DNA of 64,000 nucleotides. It comes from Imbricaverruca yamaguchii. Taxonomy: Eukaryota; Arthropoda; Thecostraca; Neoverrucidae. The DNA lies in contig JAOTOL010001510.1 in NCBI GenBank assembly GCA_034440575.1, forward strand, positions 1,054,001-1,118,000. Reading direction: 5' to 3'. Positions 22,422 to 34,989 of the stretch are shown in pieces. The position numbers and the translations under genes were made by a program. The notes under the pieces were generated by a model. The model was given only the letters and a program-made list of their open reading frames with translations, ran no database searches and was not told where the DNA came from. How positions within the stretch are numbered: position 1 is the first letter of the stretch; every line of letters starts with the position of its first letter.

Positions 22422-24764
22422 CGGCGGCCCCAGGTGTCGCGATACAGTCTCTACACGCCGCACCCGTGCCACCAGCACCAGAACAGCTCGTCCACGAAGG
22501 ACACCACCGGCACGACGGTCACCACCGGCTCATCGGGCGGCGGAGGTCAGCCGTCGCATCGTGCTCTGCTCAGCGCGCCTCTGCTGGCCGAAGGCCCCGC
22601 CGTCGGCGGGTCTGCCAATGGCGGGCCTCTGCAGGCGAGGGCCGCCGACCGGCCGGCAGCAGACACCTCTGAGACCAAAATGTGATGGCCGGCCTCCACC
22701 GTCCCCGCTCGCAGACAGGAGACTGGGTGTAGCGTCGTGTCGGACTGAGCGAGGTGTGGCGATGTTGGACTGTGTCCAGCGTGCTGGAGGTGGGAGTGAC
22801 GTGGATGTGTCGGGATCGAGTCGTGTGTGACGCGCCGTGCGTCGGCGTCACGCTCGGGGTCTCGTGTTGGACTGTGTATAAAAGATGTCGTGTCCTGATC
22901 CCACAAACCTGTACAGGGGATTTCTGATGATTCGGCCGCTTTTTCGGGTCCCTTCCGCAGCTGGAAGGTTTTGTGTAGGGTCCGAGTTCCCATTACTCTA
23001 CCATTTTCGTTTATATTATTGCAATTGATGCCCCCGGAATCCAGAATATCCCGAACACTTGTCGTTCATAATTTGCATGCCGTTTCAAAATTCAGGACCT
23101 TATATGCCGTTTCAAAATTCAGGAGTAAATGTTTTAGAATGACGTCTATTCGTTACAGTTTTGATATTCTCTGCGCATGGGTGATGCCATTTGTCGACTA
23201 AATTGTCATCAGTTATTCTGCAGCAAGAAGTTAGATATGAATGTAATTAGCGACTTCAATAACCACTGAAGAATAAGTATGTCGGTGTTCAGGATAACGT
23301 CTATCCAAACTACTCAGGATGTCCAGATGGATACAGGAACATAACATTACGAACATTATTTGTGGGCAATGCACGGAGGAAATTAGATGGCCCAAATCGC
23401 TTTGAGGCCATTCGACATGGTCCCACGTCAAAGTCTAAAAGTTTGTGGCGGAGGGGAGCTGCGCTAGTCTTAAGCCCCCCACCTCAGTTACGTTTTACGC
23501 TTGCTGCCCCTGACTAGTGAACCCCTACCTACAATCAGAATCCGGGGCAAAGGAGCTTTCCACTAGGGGGAAATCGGTATAGCATATATCGCACTAATTC
23601 GGTGCTGCAGACAACAAAACAAGAAAACAATTATCCCAATAATCCATCAATTGTTGAAGTTGTTGAAGTTGTTAGTTGCTGAAAATCCATGTTGTGATTC
23701 GACACGCCAAGGTAAATCACATTGCAATTCCTGGTGTTATACTGACGACAAGTAGTGAGTTGCTTATAAGCCGGCTTTTGAAAATGGGCGCTTTCAGCGA
23801 CGTAACGACAAATCATAAAACACTTAATTTCCAAATCCGAACAAATTAAGTGAGGCGCTTTTCATTTATGTACTGCATGTCGAGCCATGCATTGATTTCA
23901 CAGGCTACGCGATATGGTGGTGTCGATAATGTTTATATTCAGCTCAGACTTTAAAATGGCTATCTGTCGTATGTGTCAGTGTAGGTAATACAATTCATAA
24001 CAAGCTTGGTTATGGGCACCTACTTAGGTATTTATTGGCCTACAAAAGCAGGTTGTTAAGCCATTTACATTCATATTTTCTCAGGTGCCATTCCTGTGTT
24101 CTTTAGCGATATTCTAAAGCGAGATGAATATCCACGATAGTGACGATGTAGATTATACGACCGACACTACGAATCGGTCATGCAATGCAACACTCCCTCC
24201 ATTTTCTCCTCCATGCGGTTCATGGTGGGCTAACATTTGGAATACTTGGCGGCATGCTTCCTTGTGGTTTCCATGCAGGCTTGGTGCGGGCGTAGGGACT
24301 GAGTAGAGATGCAGGTGCTAGTTCTTATCCTCGAAACAGGATTGAGCGCAGGTTATGGTGTTTCACACTGATGGTAACCTATTGTGTGCCACGGAGGTGA
24401 GTCTGGACCAAGGCTGCGAATTCTGTCTGGTCAAAACTCACATAGCTGCGTGCCATTGTGTGTCATCTTCTCTTCTCTCTTTCATCTTCTAAAGAACTCT
24501 CCTCGATGTGGTTTGTAAATCAAATTGTGTGTTGTCCAACGGACTGTTGATGTCAAACGCAAAAATGCAAGGCATGAACAGTGTTCAGAAATGGTATATA
24601 TTGTCTGAGCTTATGAAGCGAGACTTCCCAAGTAGGAAGATGTTCCTTATTCCACCATAGTTGCTAATATCATCAAAAATTGATTACCCATCCAGCGTTA
24701 GCTAGTTGCGTTATACTCGACTAGGATGACATTGACAATCAACCGCTGACTTCTTGGTGAGCTA
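22422..24764. other. No gene seen
   Basis: GC-rich to about 22900, then AT-rich. A short near-duplicate (GCCGTTTCAAAATTCAGGA) occurs at 23080 and 23108. No recognisable protein. Confidence 0.45.
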
Positions 24765-24905
24765 AACACCGTGTCAGGACCAAGGTTCCGTGAGAGGACC
24801 GAACCACCGTAAGAGGACCGGAGCACCGCATGAGAAGACCGAAGCTCCGTGTGCGACCCAAGCACGATGAGAGGACCGAAACGCCGTACGAGGACCACAT
24901 CAGCT
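24765..24905. repeat. Degenerate ~22-bp repeat
   Basis: Loosely repeated GAGGACCGAANCRCCGT blocks, about six copies, strongly diverged. Confidence 0.6.
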
Positions 24906-25118
24906 ATGTGCCGGGAGCGCGCCCAACACAGGCCAGCGACGTCTCAGAGACGTGACCGCGGCACGACATCCGGTGTCAGCTGTGTGTCACCGACCCCGCG
25001 GCAGATGTCTCCAAGAGAAGCACTCACCTGAGAGTGGCCAACGACGCGCGTGTTGACGCCTATTTTTGCCGGCCGGACCACAGGCCGGCTACATTCGTGC
25101 CAGCTGTGGGCGCGGCCG

Positions 25119-25242
25119 AATTGGTCACGTGACGACTCTCGATGCGCACGTGACGGCTCTCGACGCGCACGTGACGGCTCTCGATGGTCACGTGACGGCT
25201 CTCGATGGTCACGTGACGACTCTCGATGGTCACGTGACGCCG
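25119..25242. repeat. 21-bp array of CACGTG E-boxes
   Basis: The hexamer CACGTG occurs at 25126, 25147, 25168, 25189, 25210 and 25231, exactly 21 bp apart. The unit is CACGTGACGGCTCTCGATGGT with GATGCG/GACGCG variants. Four copies extend to the 10 bp palindrome GTCACGTGAC. This may be an ordinary minisatellite, or a cluster of bHLH-type sites on one face of the helix. No adjacent promoter is identifiable. Confidence 0.92.
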
Positions 25243-25394
25243 ATCTGGCTTTGCGTGTGGTGGCCGCGCTGGACACCAGCGAGCGAGACGCAAACGGTGC
25301 GGACGTACGGTGTTATTTCGGCGCAGGTCGTCAGGCGCGTCGCTGACGCTTGTGACATGGCCAGCAACGTAGGTGGAGTGTCAGACTGTGCGTG

Positions 25395-25985
25395 ACACTC
25401 ACGAGTGGCGTGTGAGGCGGTGTGTGACGCTCGCGAGTGGAGTGTGAGGCGGTGTGTGACGCTCGCGAGTGGAGTGTGAGGCGGTGTGTGACGCTCGCGA
25501 GTGGAGTGTGAGGCGGTGTGTGACGCTCGCGAGTGGAGTGTGAGGCGGTGTGTGACGCTCGCGAGTGGAGTGTGAGGCGGTGTGTGACGCTCGCGAGTGG
25601 AGTGTGAGGCGGTGTGTGACACTCGCGAGTGGCGTGTGAGGCGGTGTGTGACGCTCGCGAGTGGAGTGTGAGGCGGTGTGTGACACTCGCGAGTGGAGTG
25701 TGAGGCGGTGTGTGACGCTCGCGAGTGGAGTGTGAGGCGGTGTGTGACGCTCGCGAGTGGAGTGTGAGGCGGTGCGTGACGCTCGCGAGTGGAGTGTGAG
25801 GCGGTGCGTGACGCTTGCGAGTGGAGTGTGAGGCGGTGTGTGACACTCGCGAGTGGAGTGTGAGGCGGTGTGTGACGCTCGCGAGTGGAGTGTGAGGCGG
25901 TGCGTGACGCTCGCGAGTGGAGTGTGAGGCGGTGTGTGACGCTCGCGAGTGGAGTGTGAGGCGGTGCGTGACGCTCGCGAGTGGA
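25395..25985. repeat. 32-bp minisatellite
   Basis: About 18 copies of GTGTGAGGCGGTGTGTGACG plus CTCGCGAGTGGA. CTCGCGAG is an 8 bp palindrome in each unit. Variants ACACTCGCG and GTGCGTG are scattered. The last copy runs into a duplicated GGAATGAGCTTGCGGTATC block at 25983-26036. Confidence 0.95.
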
Positions 25986-26059
25986 ATGAGCTTGCGGTAT
26001 CCGGGTTTGGAATGAGCTTGCGGTATCGGGTTTGGAATGAGCTCAGTGGCGTACCACGG

Positions 26060-28465
26060 AACTCACCAAACCCGGATACGGCATGTTCGGCAGCGCGACC
26101 ATGGCTAACTATCATCGCGCTGCAGAAGCGGTCGCAGTGGTCGATGGCCACATGCTGCCATCGCGGCAGGGAGACGATGCTGACCGTGTTGGAGGCGTCG
26201 TCGCCACGGTGCCAGGGTGGAGTGTGTCAGCGATGGCAGGGCTGACGGTGTCGACGGGGGGAGACGAACATTAGTTCACAGTAGTGTCGGCGGACGGAAC
26301 AGACGTGGCGAATTATGGGGATTTGACTGGATGCTCTTGATGTAACTACACCATGTGCTTCGAGGGGGACGTGCGCTTGAGCATTGCAAGAACATATTTT
26401 ATCGTTCATTATGGCGGAATGTGAATTATGTAGATGTTGTGCATGCTTCCGTGGCGCTTTTAAGAGATCTGAGTAATTTCGCTCTTGCTACGCAGGTTAT
26501 TCTCTCTCCATTGATGGTATTTCATCTGATGGTACTTAGCGCCTGTGAAAAGTTAATACATCAGTGTAGTTGTTATTCGGATTATAAGCAAGTAGCAGTG
26601 CTTACAGCTTTAGTCGAGAGGAGAAAGTTGTTTTTGTTATTTGGCTGTGACATGTGTCTCAGCTCAATGCCGGTCTCTGTGTGTGAGTAAGGTCAGGCAA
26701 AAACATCGACTCAGCAACACGATTATGGAGACATGACGGATAGTGGACATGCGAATGCAGCGGCTACCACATGTTGCCGCCTTGCCGAGGACGCTTCGCC
26801 GGCACATGGCCCGCACGGAGCCCGTGGCAACAGACGCCCGCTTCACCTCGCGACTCGTATCATGTGCACAGACATGTTCACATCATGTTAACACCATGGC
26901 TGACGGTCCGATCCGACCAAATCGAGCAACAACGACAACGCCAACCGACAACGGCAACCGAATGAATGGCAACGCCTTCTGGAATCATCCATGGGCCAAC
27001 GACACCGGCCGCCGTCCTGTGAGCTAATTTAGTTATTTATTTAACACCATTATTACTTTGTGGTTCTCAGCTTTTTTCCCCGAGGATAGACGTCAAGCAT
27101 ACCAACGTTGGCCATAATTTGTGATAGGAATTCACCGACGGAAGCGGAACTGAACTTAGGAGCAGATGCTCACTCGCCGGCTCACCGCGTGACACTGCGG
27201 TGCAGTGCCGTCGCCACGAAATTCCTCCAGGGGGTGCAAGGTCGAAAGGGGGCCTCCTGCCTCCCGAAAGGGGACTTCCATTGTGTTAGGGCCTCCTATT
27301 GGTTTTTAGTGTCTCAATATGGTGCGGGAATGGAAAGCATGATTTAATATTGGTGTCTTCTTTGTTCTTGGCATGGTGCATCATTTACTCAAAACGCAAT
27401 GACAGTAATATTTTTTTCGCTGAAAACTAGGCTACACCAGGGCATACATAAGTAATATGTGGATAGATACCTAAGCGTCAAAGCTAACCAACGTCTCAAT
27501 GCTTTCTCGACCAGAATATTATTCCTGCTGGCCTCTAGATTGCAGCGAGTTGGCGGGGCTGGTGCTAAGCATATCTTACAGGCATCTCTCATTGATCAAC
27601 CAACTTTTATGTTCACAAGGTATAACTGAGTATAGGTAGATTCATCAGTATTGTTATTTATTACCACCAGCTTGATGTCCTAAGCAAAGCTTACGCGCTC
27701 CTTCCTCAGTCCTAGGACGATAATTTTGCGAAGGTGACAACGGGAAGTGGATTGCATTGGTTTCCTGATCACCATCTTAGAAATTTGTTATCTTTTAACG
27801 TTTGGTGCTGGCTGCAAGGCACCTGTCACACAAGCTAAATATCGAACTATTAGCGAATACATTCACGGCAAGAACAAGCATTGAACAACAATGCATAAAG
27901 TGCAATGCAACAACGCAACAATGGCAATTCATACGTAATGCAAAACCTTCAAATTTCACGCCGTCACGCCCATGGTTTTCGCTGTGCTGTACCGTTTTGT
28001 AAATGATGTTGAGAAGGTATGGATGCTGGGAGGCTCTAATCATGCATGCTGCAATCAGAGAAAAGAAGTATGCAGACAGAAAAATGTATTTAAATTCATC
28101 ATTCCCCCATTTCATATGGGACATGGGTGTTGTTTAAAATGCTTGTGGGGGTTAATTTGTCCCCTCAACGTCGGCATCACCATGTGACCATATGTTTCTG
28201 AAAATTATTGAGGGACTAGTGGAATACCTATATTTGCGTGAAGGAAACGGGGCAAACGGATTTGCAGGAAGTCCACCTATGCCCATTAAAAAACTTTGGA
28301 TTTCGACCGCTATTTTGTCAAAAGAGGACCTTTCGACATGAAATAATTAGTGATTAGCTGAATTATCCTGTGGAGGGGCCTAATCTACCACTATCGTTTC
28401 TGATTCGTCGGATTTCAACTCCCCACCCGGTTTTCTTTTGGCATCCTTTGATAAGTCACCTCACA
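26060..28465. other. No gene seen
   Basis: Short frames only, none recognised. A BLAST-type search would be needed for anything here. Confidence 0.45.
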
Positions 28466-28469
28466 TCGC

Positions 28470-29045
28470 TAAAATGATACCTATAACACAAAACCGGATC
28501 GGTATCCGAAATTATCAAGCTGGAGCCCTCCAAAATATGGATGGATTTTTTATGTCCGGGTGAGGAAATGGCTCTGGAGCATCGAACATATTAGGGGATG
28601 CCTTCACAAATTGCGTACGGCACCGAAAAACATACTGGATTTCGAAAAATCGAGGTGGGATCGAGTTTGTGGCTTCGGTGCAATGCTTCTGGGCCCCAGT
28701 GCGACTGATCGTGCCAAGGCGCGTGGTTCTGGGGAACCAATGCCAGTTTTCTGTGATTAACGCGAATTTGGTAGATCTTTTCTGACTTTTTAAAAAGTCC
28801 CGACCTGATTTTTTTACGAGCCAATGGCGCTACGTTTTTGTATCTCACCTGGATTTGTCAAGATCCGTTATGTTTTTATTTGTCGTGCGCAATTTGTGAA
28901 GCATCTGGTAATGTCAGGTGCTGCAGAGCCATTTTCCTGACCCGGACATTTATTTTGTAGAATCCATCCTCATTTTGAAGGGCTGCAGCTTGATTTTCGT
29001 CGAATATCAAGTCGTTTTTTGTGGTCACATTGTGCTTACGTGTGG
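28470..29045. repeat. Diverged large inverted repeat
   Basis: The arm at about 28475-28655 matches the reverse complement of about 28845-29040. Shared blocks in order are TCAAGCTGSAGCCCT, CAAAAT-GGATGGATT, ATGTCCGGGT-AGGAAA, ATGGCTCTG-AGCA, TTCACAAATTGCG and GGAT-T-GA-AAATC. The spacer of about 190 bp contains part of the degenerate repeat that continues beyond the right arm. The copies are old. Confidence 0.75.
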
Positions 29046-29800
29046 CCCTACACCCCATTTCTTAGCCTCGACGGGGCTATCGATCGGGATTGTGGGTCCT
29101 GAGCGTGATATTTTTGGAGACCGGTTCGAATTTATGGGACGCGGTGTACTTAGCCGTTTCCCCAACGCGGTTTTGTGGTTCCTGTTGCAAGTTGTTGGGC
29201 TTCTGAGCGAGTTTTCCGGGGCCCGCCGTATTTATTTGAAGATCACTACGCGAATTCTGGTGGACCGACGCGAATTTTGGTGGCCCCAGCGCGACTTTTG
29301 GAGCACGGACACGATTCTTGAGAGCTTATCCCTATGAGGATGGAGAGGGCATTTGCCCCCTTGATATGTCACTGCAGCCACTAAAGGAGTATATTTTTGT
29401 CCTAGAGTGACAATCCTGTTAAAAATTATTGTTTGGAGCAGCTGCATCATTTGGGGCCAGGCGCGATCTTCTGGGCTTCCAGTGTGATTTTCCGGTGCTG
29501 CGACGCGACTTTTTGTTTAGCCCAATGTCATCTTTTGGGCCCGACATCGTTTGCTTGGATCCCTGGTGCGAGCTTTAGCGGCCTGGACACTTTTTTGGGG
29601 TCCAATGCCCTCTGGGGGCTATTGACGTCACTGTCGGAGCCCCGGAGTGATTATCCATGTTGGATTGATTTTCGTTGCTTCGGCTTCATTTGTGTTGGTC
29701 CCAATGAGGCTCTCTTGGAACGGTACGACCCGTCGTGCCTCTAGAGTCATTTTCACAGTCCGGCCGGTAATTTTTGATACCTCCAGGCTCAGTGTGGTTT
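29046..29800. repeat. Degenerate tandem repeat, GCGACTTTTGG type
   Basis: Irregular 25-30 bp blocks of the form GGSCCCAGCGCGACTTTTGG, strongly diverged, with no clean unit. Open frames on either strand do not resemble a protein family. Confidence 0.55.
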
Positions 29801-29899
29801 CAGGGGTCCCAGCTGGATCATTTGGGTCCAAATCGTAGTGTTGAAATACCCCAGCACGACTTCTACCATTTCTTGGGGGTGTCTTGCAAATTACAGGCC

Positions 29900-32460
29900 T
29901 CATCTCGCGTCTTAAGTATCTTGTCTCAAATTCTGGAGCCTCTTTACCGGTATTCGATATCTCCTTGTGTGTCCTGCCCTCCTCCATATTCAATGGTCCT
30001 CCTCTCTCGTCTTGAAGGGTCTCCCCTTACATCCTGGGGCTCCTTTACCATGGCATGGGGCTTCCTCTCGTATTCCAGGAACATTATCCGCCAAATTAGG
30101 GGCCTCCTGCCACGCCTCGTAGGCCTCCTCCTTTATCCTGGAAAAGCTTTGAGGGATCTTCATTTGTGGAAACTTCATATCTTCCAATGCCTGCTACCAC
30201 TCCCATCTTAAAGGCCTCCCCCCACTTCCTGGGAACTCTTTCTGTTCTTCGAATCCTCATTTGGTCCGGGAGACGTACTTCTTCTTGAGGGACTCCTCTT
30301 GAGTCCGGCAGGGGCCTAATTTCTCTTCTAGAGTCCTTCTTTTTCGAATTAGGGGCCTCCTCCCACGTCTTGGGGAGCCTCCTGCTCTGCGTGTTGATTC
30401 GAACTTTGCCCATCTTAAGGGTGGTTTCTTATCTCGTGGTGGACTCCTCTTCTCTCCCAGGTGCCTCCTCTTCCAAATAACATGCAACATTTCCAATCTC
30501 AGTGACCTTGCTATTTCCCGGGGACCTTTTCGGTCGTCATCGAACCTTCTTTTCCGCCTGGGAGCCATCTCTCTGATTCAATGGCCTTTATCTCCTATTT
30601 TAGGGTACTCCTCGTTCATCATGGGGTCTCATTTCCAATCTTGTGTCGTCCTTTTCCGAATTAGGTCCCTCCTGCCATGTCTCTGGGTCATCCTTTTCTA
30701 TCTTAGTGGAACCTTACCCGTTTTGGTGCCTGCTTTTGCGTCTGCTAAGCCTCATCTCATATCCACTGGCTTTCTTTTCCGTTTTAGGACCTCATCTAAT
30801 TTTCTGGAGCCTCCCTTCCCGCATTGGGGCCTCCTTTGCAGTTCTGGTGGCCTCTGTGCTAATTTCTTGATGTCTAATTTCGTGCAACTCTTGATTTCTT
30901 GGGCCTCCTACTCTCTCCTACGTGAATCTGTTTCAAATTATGGGCCTCCTAATGGAGACCCCTAATTTGGAGAATCTTCATTTCGTCCTGGAGGGCTCTT
31001 TTCGTCCTGGTGGCCTCCTTTTCGTCCGGTGTGCCTTCCTTTCGTCCTGGGCCCTCATTGTCGTCCTGGGAGTCTCCTTTTCGTTCTGGGGCCTCCTTTT
31101 CGTCTTGGGGACCTTCTTGCCAATTTTTGACACTCTTTTGATTTATGGGGCCTCCTACCCTTCCCTATGTTACTGCTTTTTCAAAATATGGGCCTCCTCT
31201 TGGAGGCCCCTAATTTGGAGAATCTCTTTTTCGCCTGGGGCCTCATTTCATGTCTTAGAGGCCTCTTCATCTGAGTGTGAAGCCTCATTATCCTCTCAGC
31301 AGGGTGCATTTGTGTCCTAGTCTTAAATCGTCTCTTCTAGTTTCCTCCTCTTCCAAAATGTGTACCTGATCTGGCTGATCTCGGTGGCCTTCTCTCGTTC
31401 TTTCGGAGACTTTGCCTATCTTGGTGTTCCCTCTTGTGTCCGGAGAAATAGCTCCTATCATACTTTTATTTTCTATTGTAGGGACCTCCTCTTCCATCTT
31501 GGGGGCCTCGTTTGACAAATTAAGAATGTCTTGCCAACCATCGGAAACCATCTCGTTTAACCTGATTGGCTTCTTACTTGTCTAGGTGGCATTCTTTTCG
31601 TCCTGGGGGCCTCCTTTTTGTCCTTGTGGCATCCTCTTCGTTCCGGGCCTCCTTTTCCTCCTGGGGCCTCCTTTTCGTCCTGGGGCCTCTCTGCCAATAT
31701 TTGGCCCCTTGAATTCTGGAGCCTCCTACCCTCTCCTACGCGCTTCCTTTTTAAATTATGGGCCTCCTCCTTGAGGTCCATAATTTCGAAGATCTCCAAA
31801 TTTTCGTCCTGGGGCCTCCTTTTCGTCCTCGGGCCTCCTTTTCGTCCTGGGACCTCCTTTTCGTCATGGGCCTCCTTTTCGTTCTGGGGGCCTCTTTCGT
31901 CCTGGGGCCTCCTTTTCGTCATGGGGCCTCCTTTTCGTCCTGGGGGCTTCCGTTCCAATATTTTGCCCTCTTGATTTCTGGAGCCTCCTACCCTCTCCTA
32001 CGGAACTCCTTTTTAGATGATTGGTCTCCTCTTGGAGGCCCATAATTTCTAGAATCTCCTAATCTTCGTCCCGGTGGCCTTCTTTTCGTCCTGGGGCCTC
32101 CTTTTCGTCATAGGCCTCCTTTTCAACTTCGAGGTCTCCTTTTCGTCCTGGGGGCGTCCTTTTCGTCCTGGGGCCTCCTTTTCGGCATGGGGGCCTCCGC
32201 CCAATCTCTGTCCTACGTCTCTTATAGGATTTGGTGGTATTGTCCGGGTATCCTCCTTTTCGTCCTGGGGGCCTCCTTTTCGTCCCGGGGCCTCCTGTTC
32301 GTCCTTTGGGCCTCCTTTTCGTCCTGGTGCCTGTTTTTCGTCCTGGGGGTCCTCCTTACTTCTCTGGGGAGCCTCCGTTTCGTCCTGTGGGCTTCCTTTT
32401 TGTCCTGGGGGCCTCCTTTTCGTCCTGGGGGCCTCTTTTCCGTCATGGGAGCCTCCTGAA
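29900..32460. repeat. Degenerate ~20-bp repeat with embedded 125-bp modules
   Basis: The basic unit is GGGCCTCCTTTTCGTCCTGG, diverged to the left of 30960 and cleaner to the right. Inserted into it at about 30852, 31111, 31690 and 31952 are four related modules of about 125 bp. They share CAAT-TTTGG, TTGATTTCTGGAGCCTCCTA, CCCTCTCCTACG and ATGGGCCTCCTCTTGGAGG, then CATAATTT-GAGAATCTC. Proline/arginine-rich frames (GRKGGPQDEKEAP) on the minus strand are artefacts. Confidence 0.88.
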
Positions 32461-32556
32461 ATTTCAGGAGGGGCGGCATTCCCCCGTCTCACGGTATGGG
32501 GGGGGGGAGATTGCCCCCCCCCTGGTGTGGACGCCCCTGCCGCGGTGCCGCTGATT

Positions 32557-32668
32557 CGGTGTCACCGGCGTACACCGGAGAGCAAGCTGCCTGCCACGCA
32601 CCCTGCACTGATCCGGTGTCACCGGCGTACACCGGAGAGCAAGCTGCCTGCCACGCACCCTGCACTGG
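32557..32668. repeat. Two-copy 57-bp direct repeat
   Basis: Two near-identical tandem copies containing CGGTGTCACCGGCGTACACC, GGAGAGCAAGCTGCCTGCCA and CGCACCCTGCACTG. The first part can form a CCGGTGT/ACACCGG hairpin. Confidence 0.9.
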
Positions 32669-32699
32669 CACAGCAAAGTATCGGCCTCGGCGGCCGTAT

Positions 32700-33925
32700 G
32701 GGATGAGATCTGTCCCAACCCGGCTTCGGGGCTCAGATTCGGAATGACCCGCTGTCAAACGTCGCTCGTGAATGAATTATTTTGGGGAAAGTGTGCACAT
32801 TATAAATATTGAAGAAGACATGTCATCCACCTCCCGTCCAAGGCAATACAACGAAGTGTTATGACGATGTTTACGCAGCAACTGTTGACACACTGGAACA
32901 GTGCATGCTATCCATCTGGATGGCATTAAAATGAATTGTCACATATTCAGTGTAGATGGGAGCGGGAAAGATATTCCAAATGATGCAGTGTTTCCGGATC
33001 AGTTCTCACACGCCTTCACCATCATCACATCCATCAACGCCTTCCTGTTTGCGCGTCATTGGCTTGCTTGTATCACTTCCACGCTTTCACTTATATGCAT
33101 CTGCCTATGACAATGTGTTCCACCATATAACCCGAGAGTCCATGTTGCCTTCTATTCCGATTTTATGAATGACGCCGCATGCAAACTGAGCATCTAGCGA
33201 CAATGAGGATGAAATATTGGTGATTTTCTTAAATGATGCAGCAGACTGGACCATCACTCAGAGTTAGCCATACTATAGCTATGTCCATTCGGAGACACAT
33301 TTAGAAGGCCAACAGAAATGTTGGCTCCCAGCATGACGATGTCGTGAGCCCAATCGCTGGAAGATGGAACCCCAACATATGGCGCATGTACAGGCGCAGC
33401 GGAAAGTCTCAAGACATGGCCGGAGCTGTGCTTTCGGAAGTTAGGCAATGTGCTTGTAGCTTCCGACGTTCCGACAAAGATCTAGTCTTTTCAATATCAA
33501 TGGTCAATGCACAGGACTATGTAGCCAACTCACTTCATGCCAGTGGCCAGGCTAGAAATAACCAAGCGCACCGTCACGGTGGTCTCGGAGGGACGAGTTA
33601 GCGTTTTAGAGCAAAGTTTAGGTAGGTACTGCGAGCTTGCAACGATATTTGTGGAAATAAATATAATTGGGGTAATTTCTACCCACCCGTGTAGTGCAGT
33701 CTCACTGCGCTGCAGGCTGCATGGCAAAAGTTTTTTCTTCTTTATGCTGATATTAACTCACATAGGGTTGAGGGGTAGCGCATTGTTGACACACCCTCAC
33801 CCCTCTGGGGTGTTTTCAGTGTAAATAAAAAAAACTGCTTACACGGTCGCGCTGCAGTGAGGCTGAGGATTGGCAGCCCAGCGATCAGTCGCAGTACGCC
33901 TGGTAAAGAGAGCGCATAACCCTGC
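32700..33925. other. No gene seen
   Basis: Several short frames, none recognised. The sequence just before 33932 carries an ATTGTTGACACACCCTCACC block of unknown kind. Confidence 0.4.
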
Positions 33926-33931
33926 CCAATC

Positions 33932-34560
33932 CAGTGGCGGATCCAGAGAGGGCCATGAGGTCCTCCCCTCCTCCACCTGGGCTCCAAAGAGGCTCGAACG
34001 GACCGCTAAGTACGGGCCAAGAACGGATGTGAAGAACGCCTGCACCTACGTCAGGGGCTCCCAGATCCACGTGAAGGACCCCTGAATCGACGAAAAGGGC
34101 TCGAGGGAGACGTCGAGGGCCACGGACTGCGCCAACATGACCGGATTCCAGGTAGACGGACGAGGGCCCAGATCGTCGGAAGCTTCAGTGCTCTCTTCTG
34201 ACAGAGATGCATAACAGGCTTCAGCTCTCAGGCTGATGGAGAAGACCCGACCAGCAAAAAGCGTTCCTGAGCCAACAGGGAAGACTCCTGAGCAGACGGA
34301 CTCGAATGGCTCCGGAGCTGACGGCGAAGGGCCATAGCTGCCGGAGATGACCCTGGGACATCAGAAGGGTCCCAAGTGGATATGAATGATATCAAATGAA
34401 TTGGGCTGCTAAAGAGGACCCCTGATCCGATTGAGAGCCTGTAGCCGACGGAGAGCCGATAGCCACTATCCCTTTTGAAAAGATTTCGCAGCCAATGGCG
34501 CTCAGCAGAGTGGAGAAGCAGCTCATGCAGAAAGCTGTCACGCACCGCTTCTTTAAAAAA
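33932..34560. repeat. Transposon-like end and degenerate ~30-bp repeat
   Basis: CAGTGGCGGATCCAG at 33932 is identical to a motif on the minus strand at 59662-59648 and resembles termini of DNA transposons. Downstream, irregular blocks (GGGCCC-GAT--ACGG, CTGAGC--ACGG-GAAG) repeat to about 34560 with no clean unit. Confidence 0.5.
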
Positions 34561-34989
34561 AACCTCCAAAATCAATGGCGTACCTTCGAAAAAAAGTTAT
34601 AAAGAAAATCCCTGAAAGAAAGTACTGATATAGATCATAATCGCCACATGTGTCATACATGTAGCTAAGCGACACCCCGGAAGCTGATTGTTATTGTCCA
34701 GGGCTGATCGCAACCACGGGCCCTAGGCGAGTGGTTTAAGTATAATAATTAAATCATTCATGGATTAATGTATAGCGAATCACATACGGCTTAGCTCATG
34801 TTTGTGTTCTGAAGGTCGGTATTTTTTTTTACCGCACGCCGTAACTAACCGTTTTAATGAAAAGCCAATCCGCTGAAGCTTCGAAAGGTTTTACTCAGCA
34901 AGTCAGCCCGAAGTCCTAGAATTACACCAGCTCAAAGTCGATATTGATAACAAATAGCATGTATGGGGTGGACCATCATCTGTCAGATA

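Noticed and set aside
29628..32492. Basic, proline-rich minus-strand frames (GRKGGPQDEKEAP)
   Set aside because: Products of the GGCCTCCTTTTCGTCCTGG repeat; collagen-like or SR-like appearance is coincidental.
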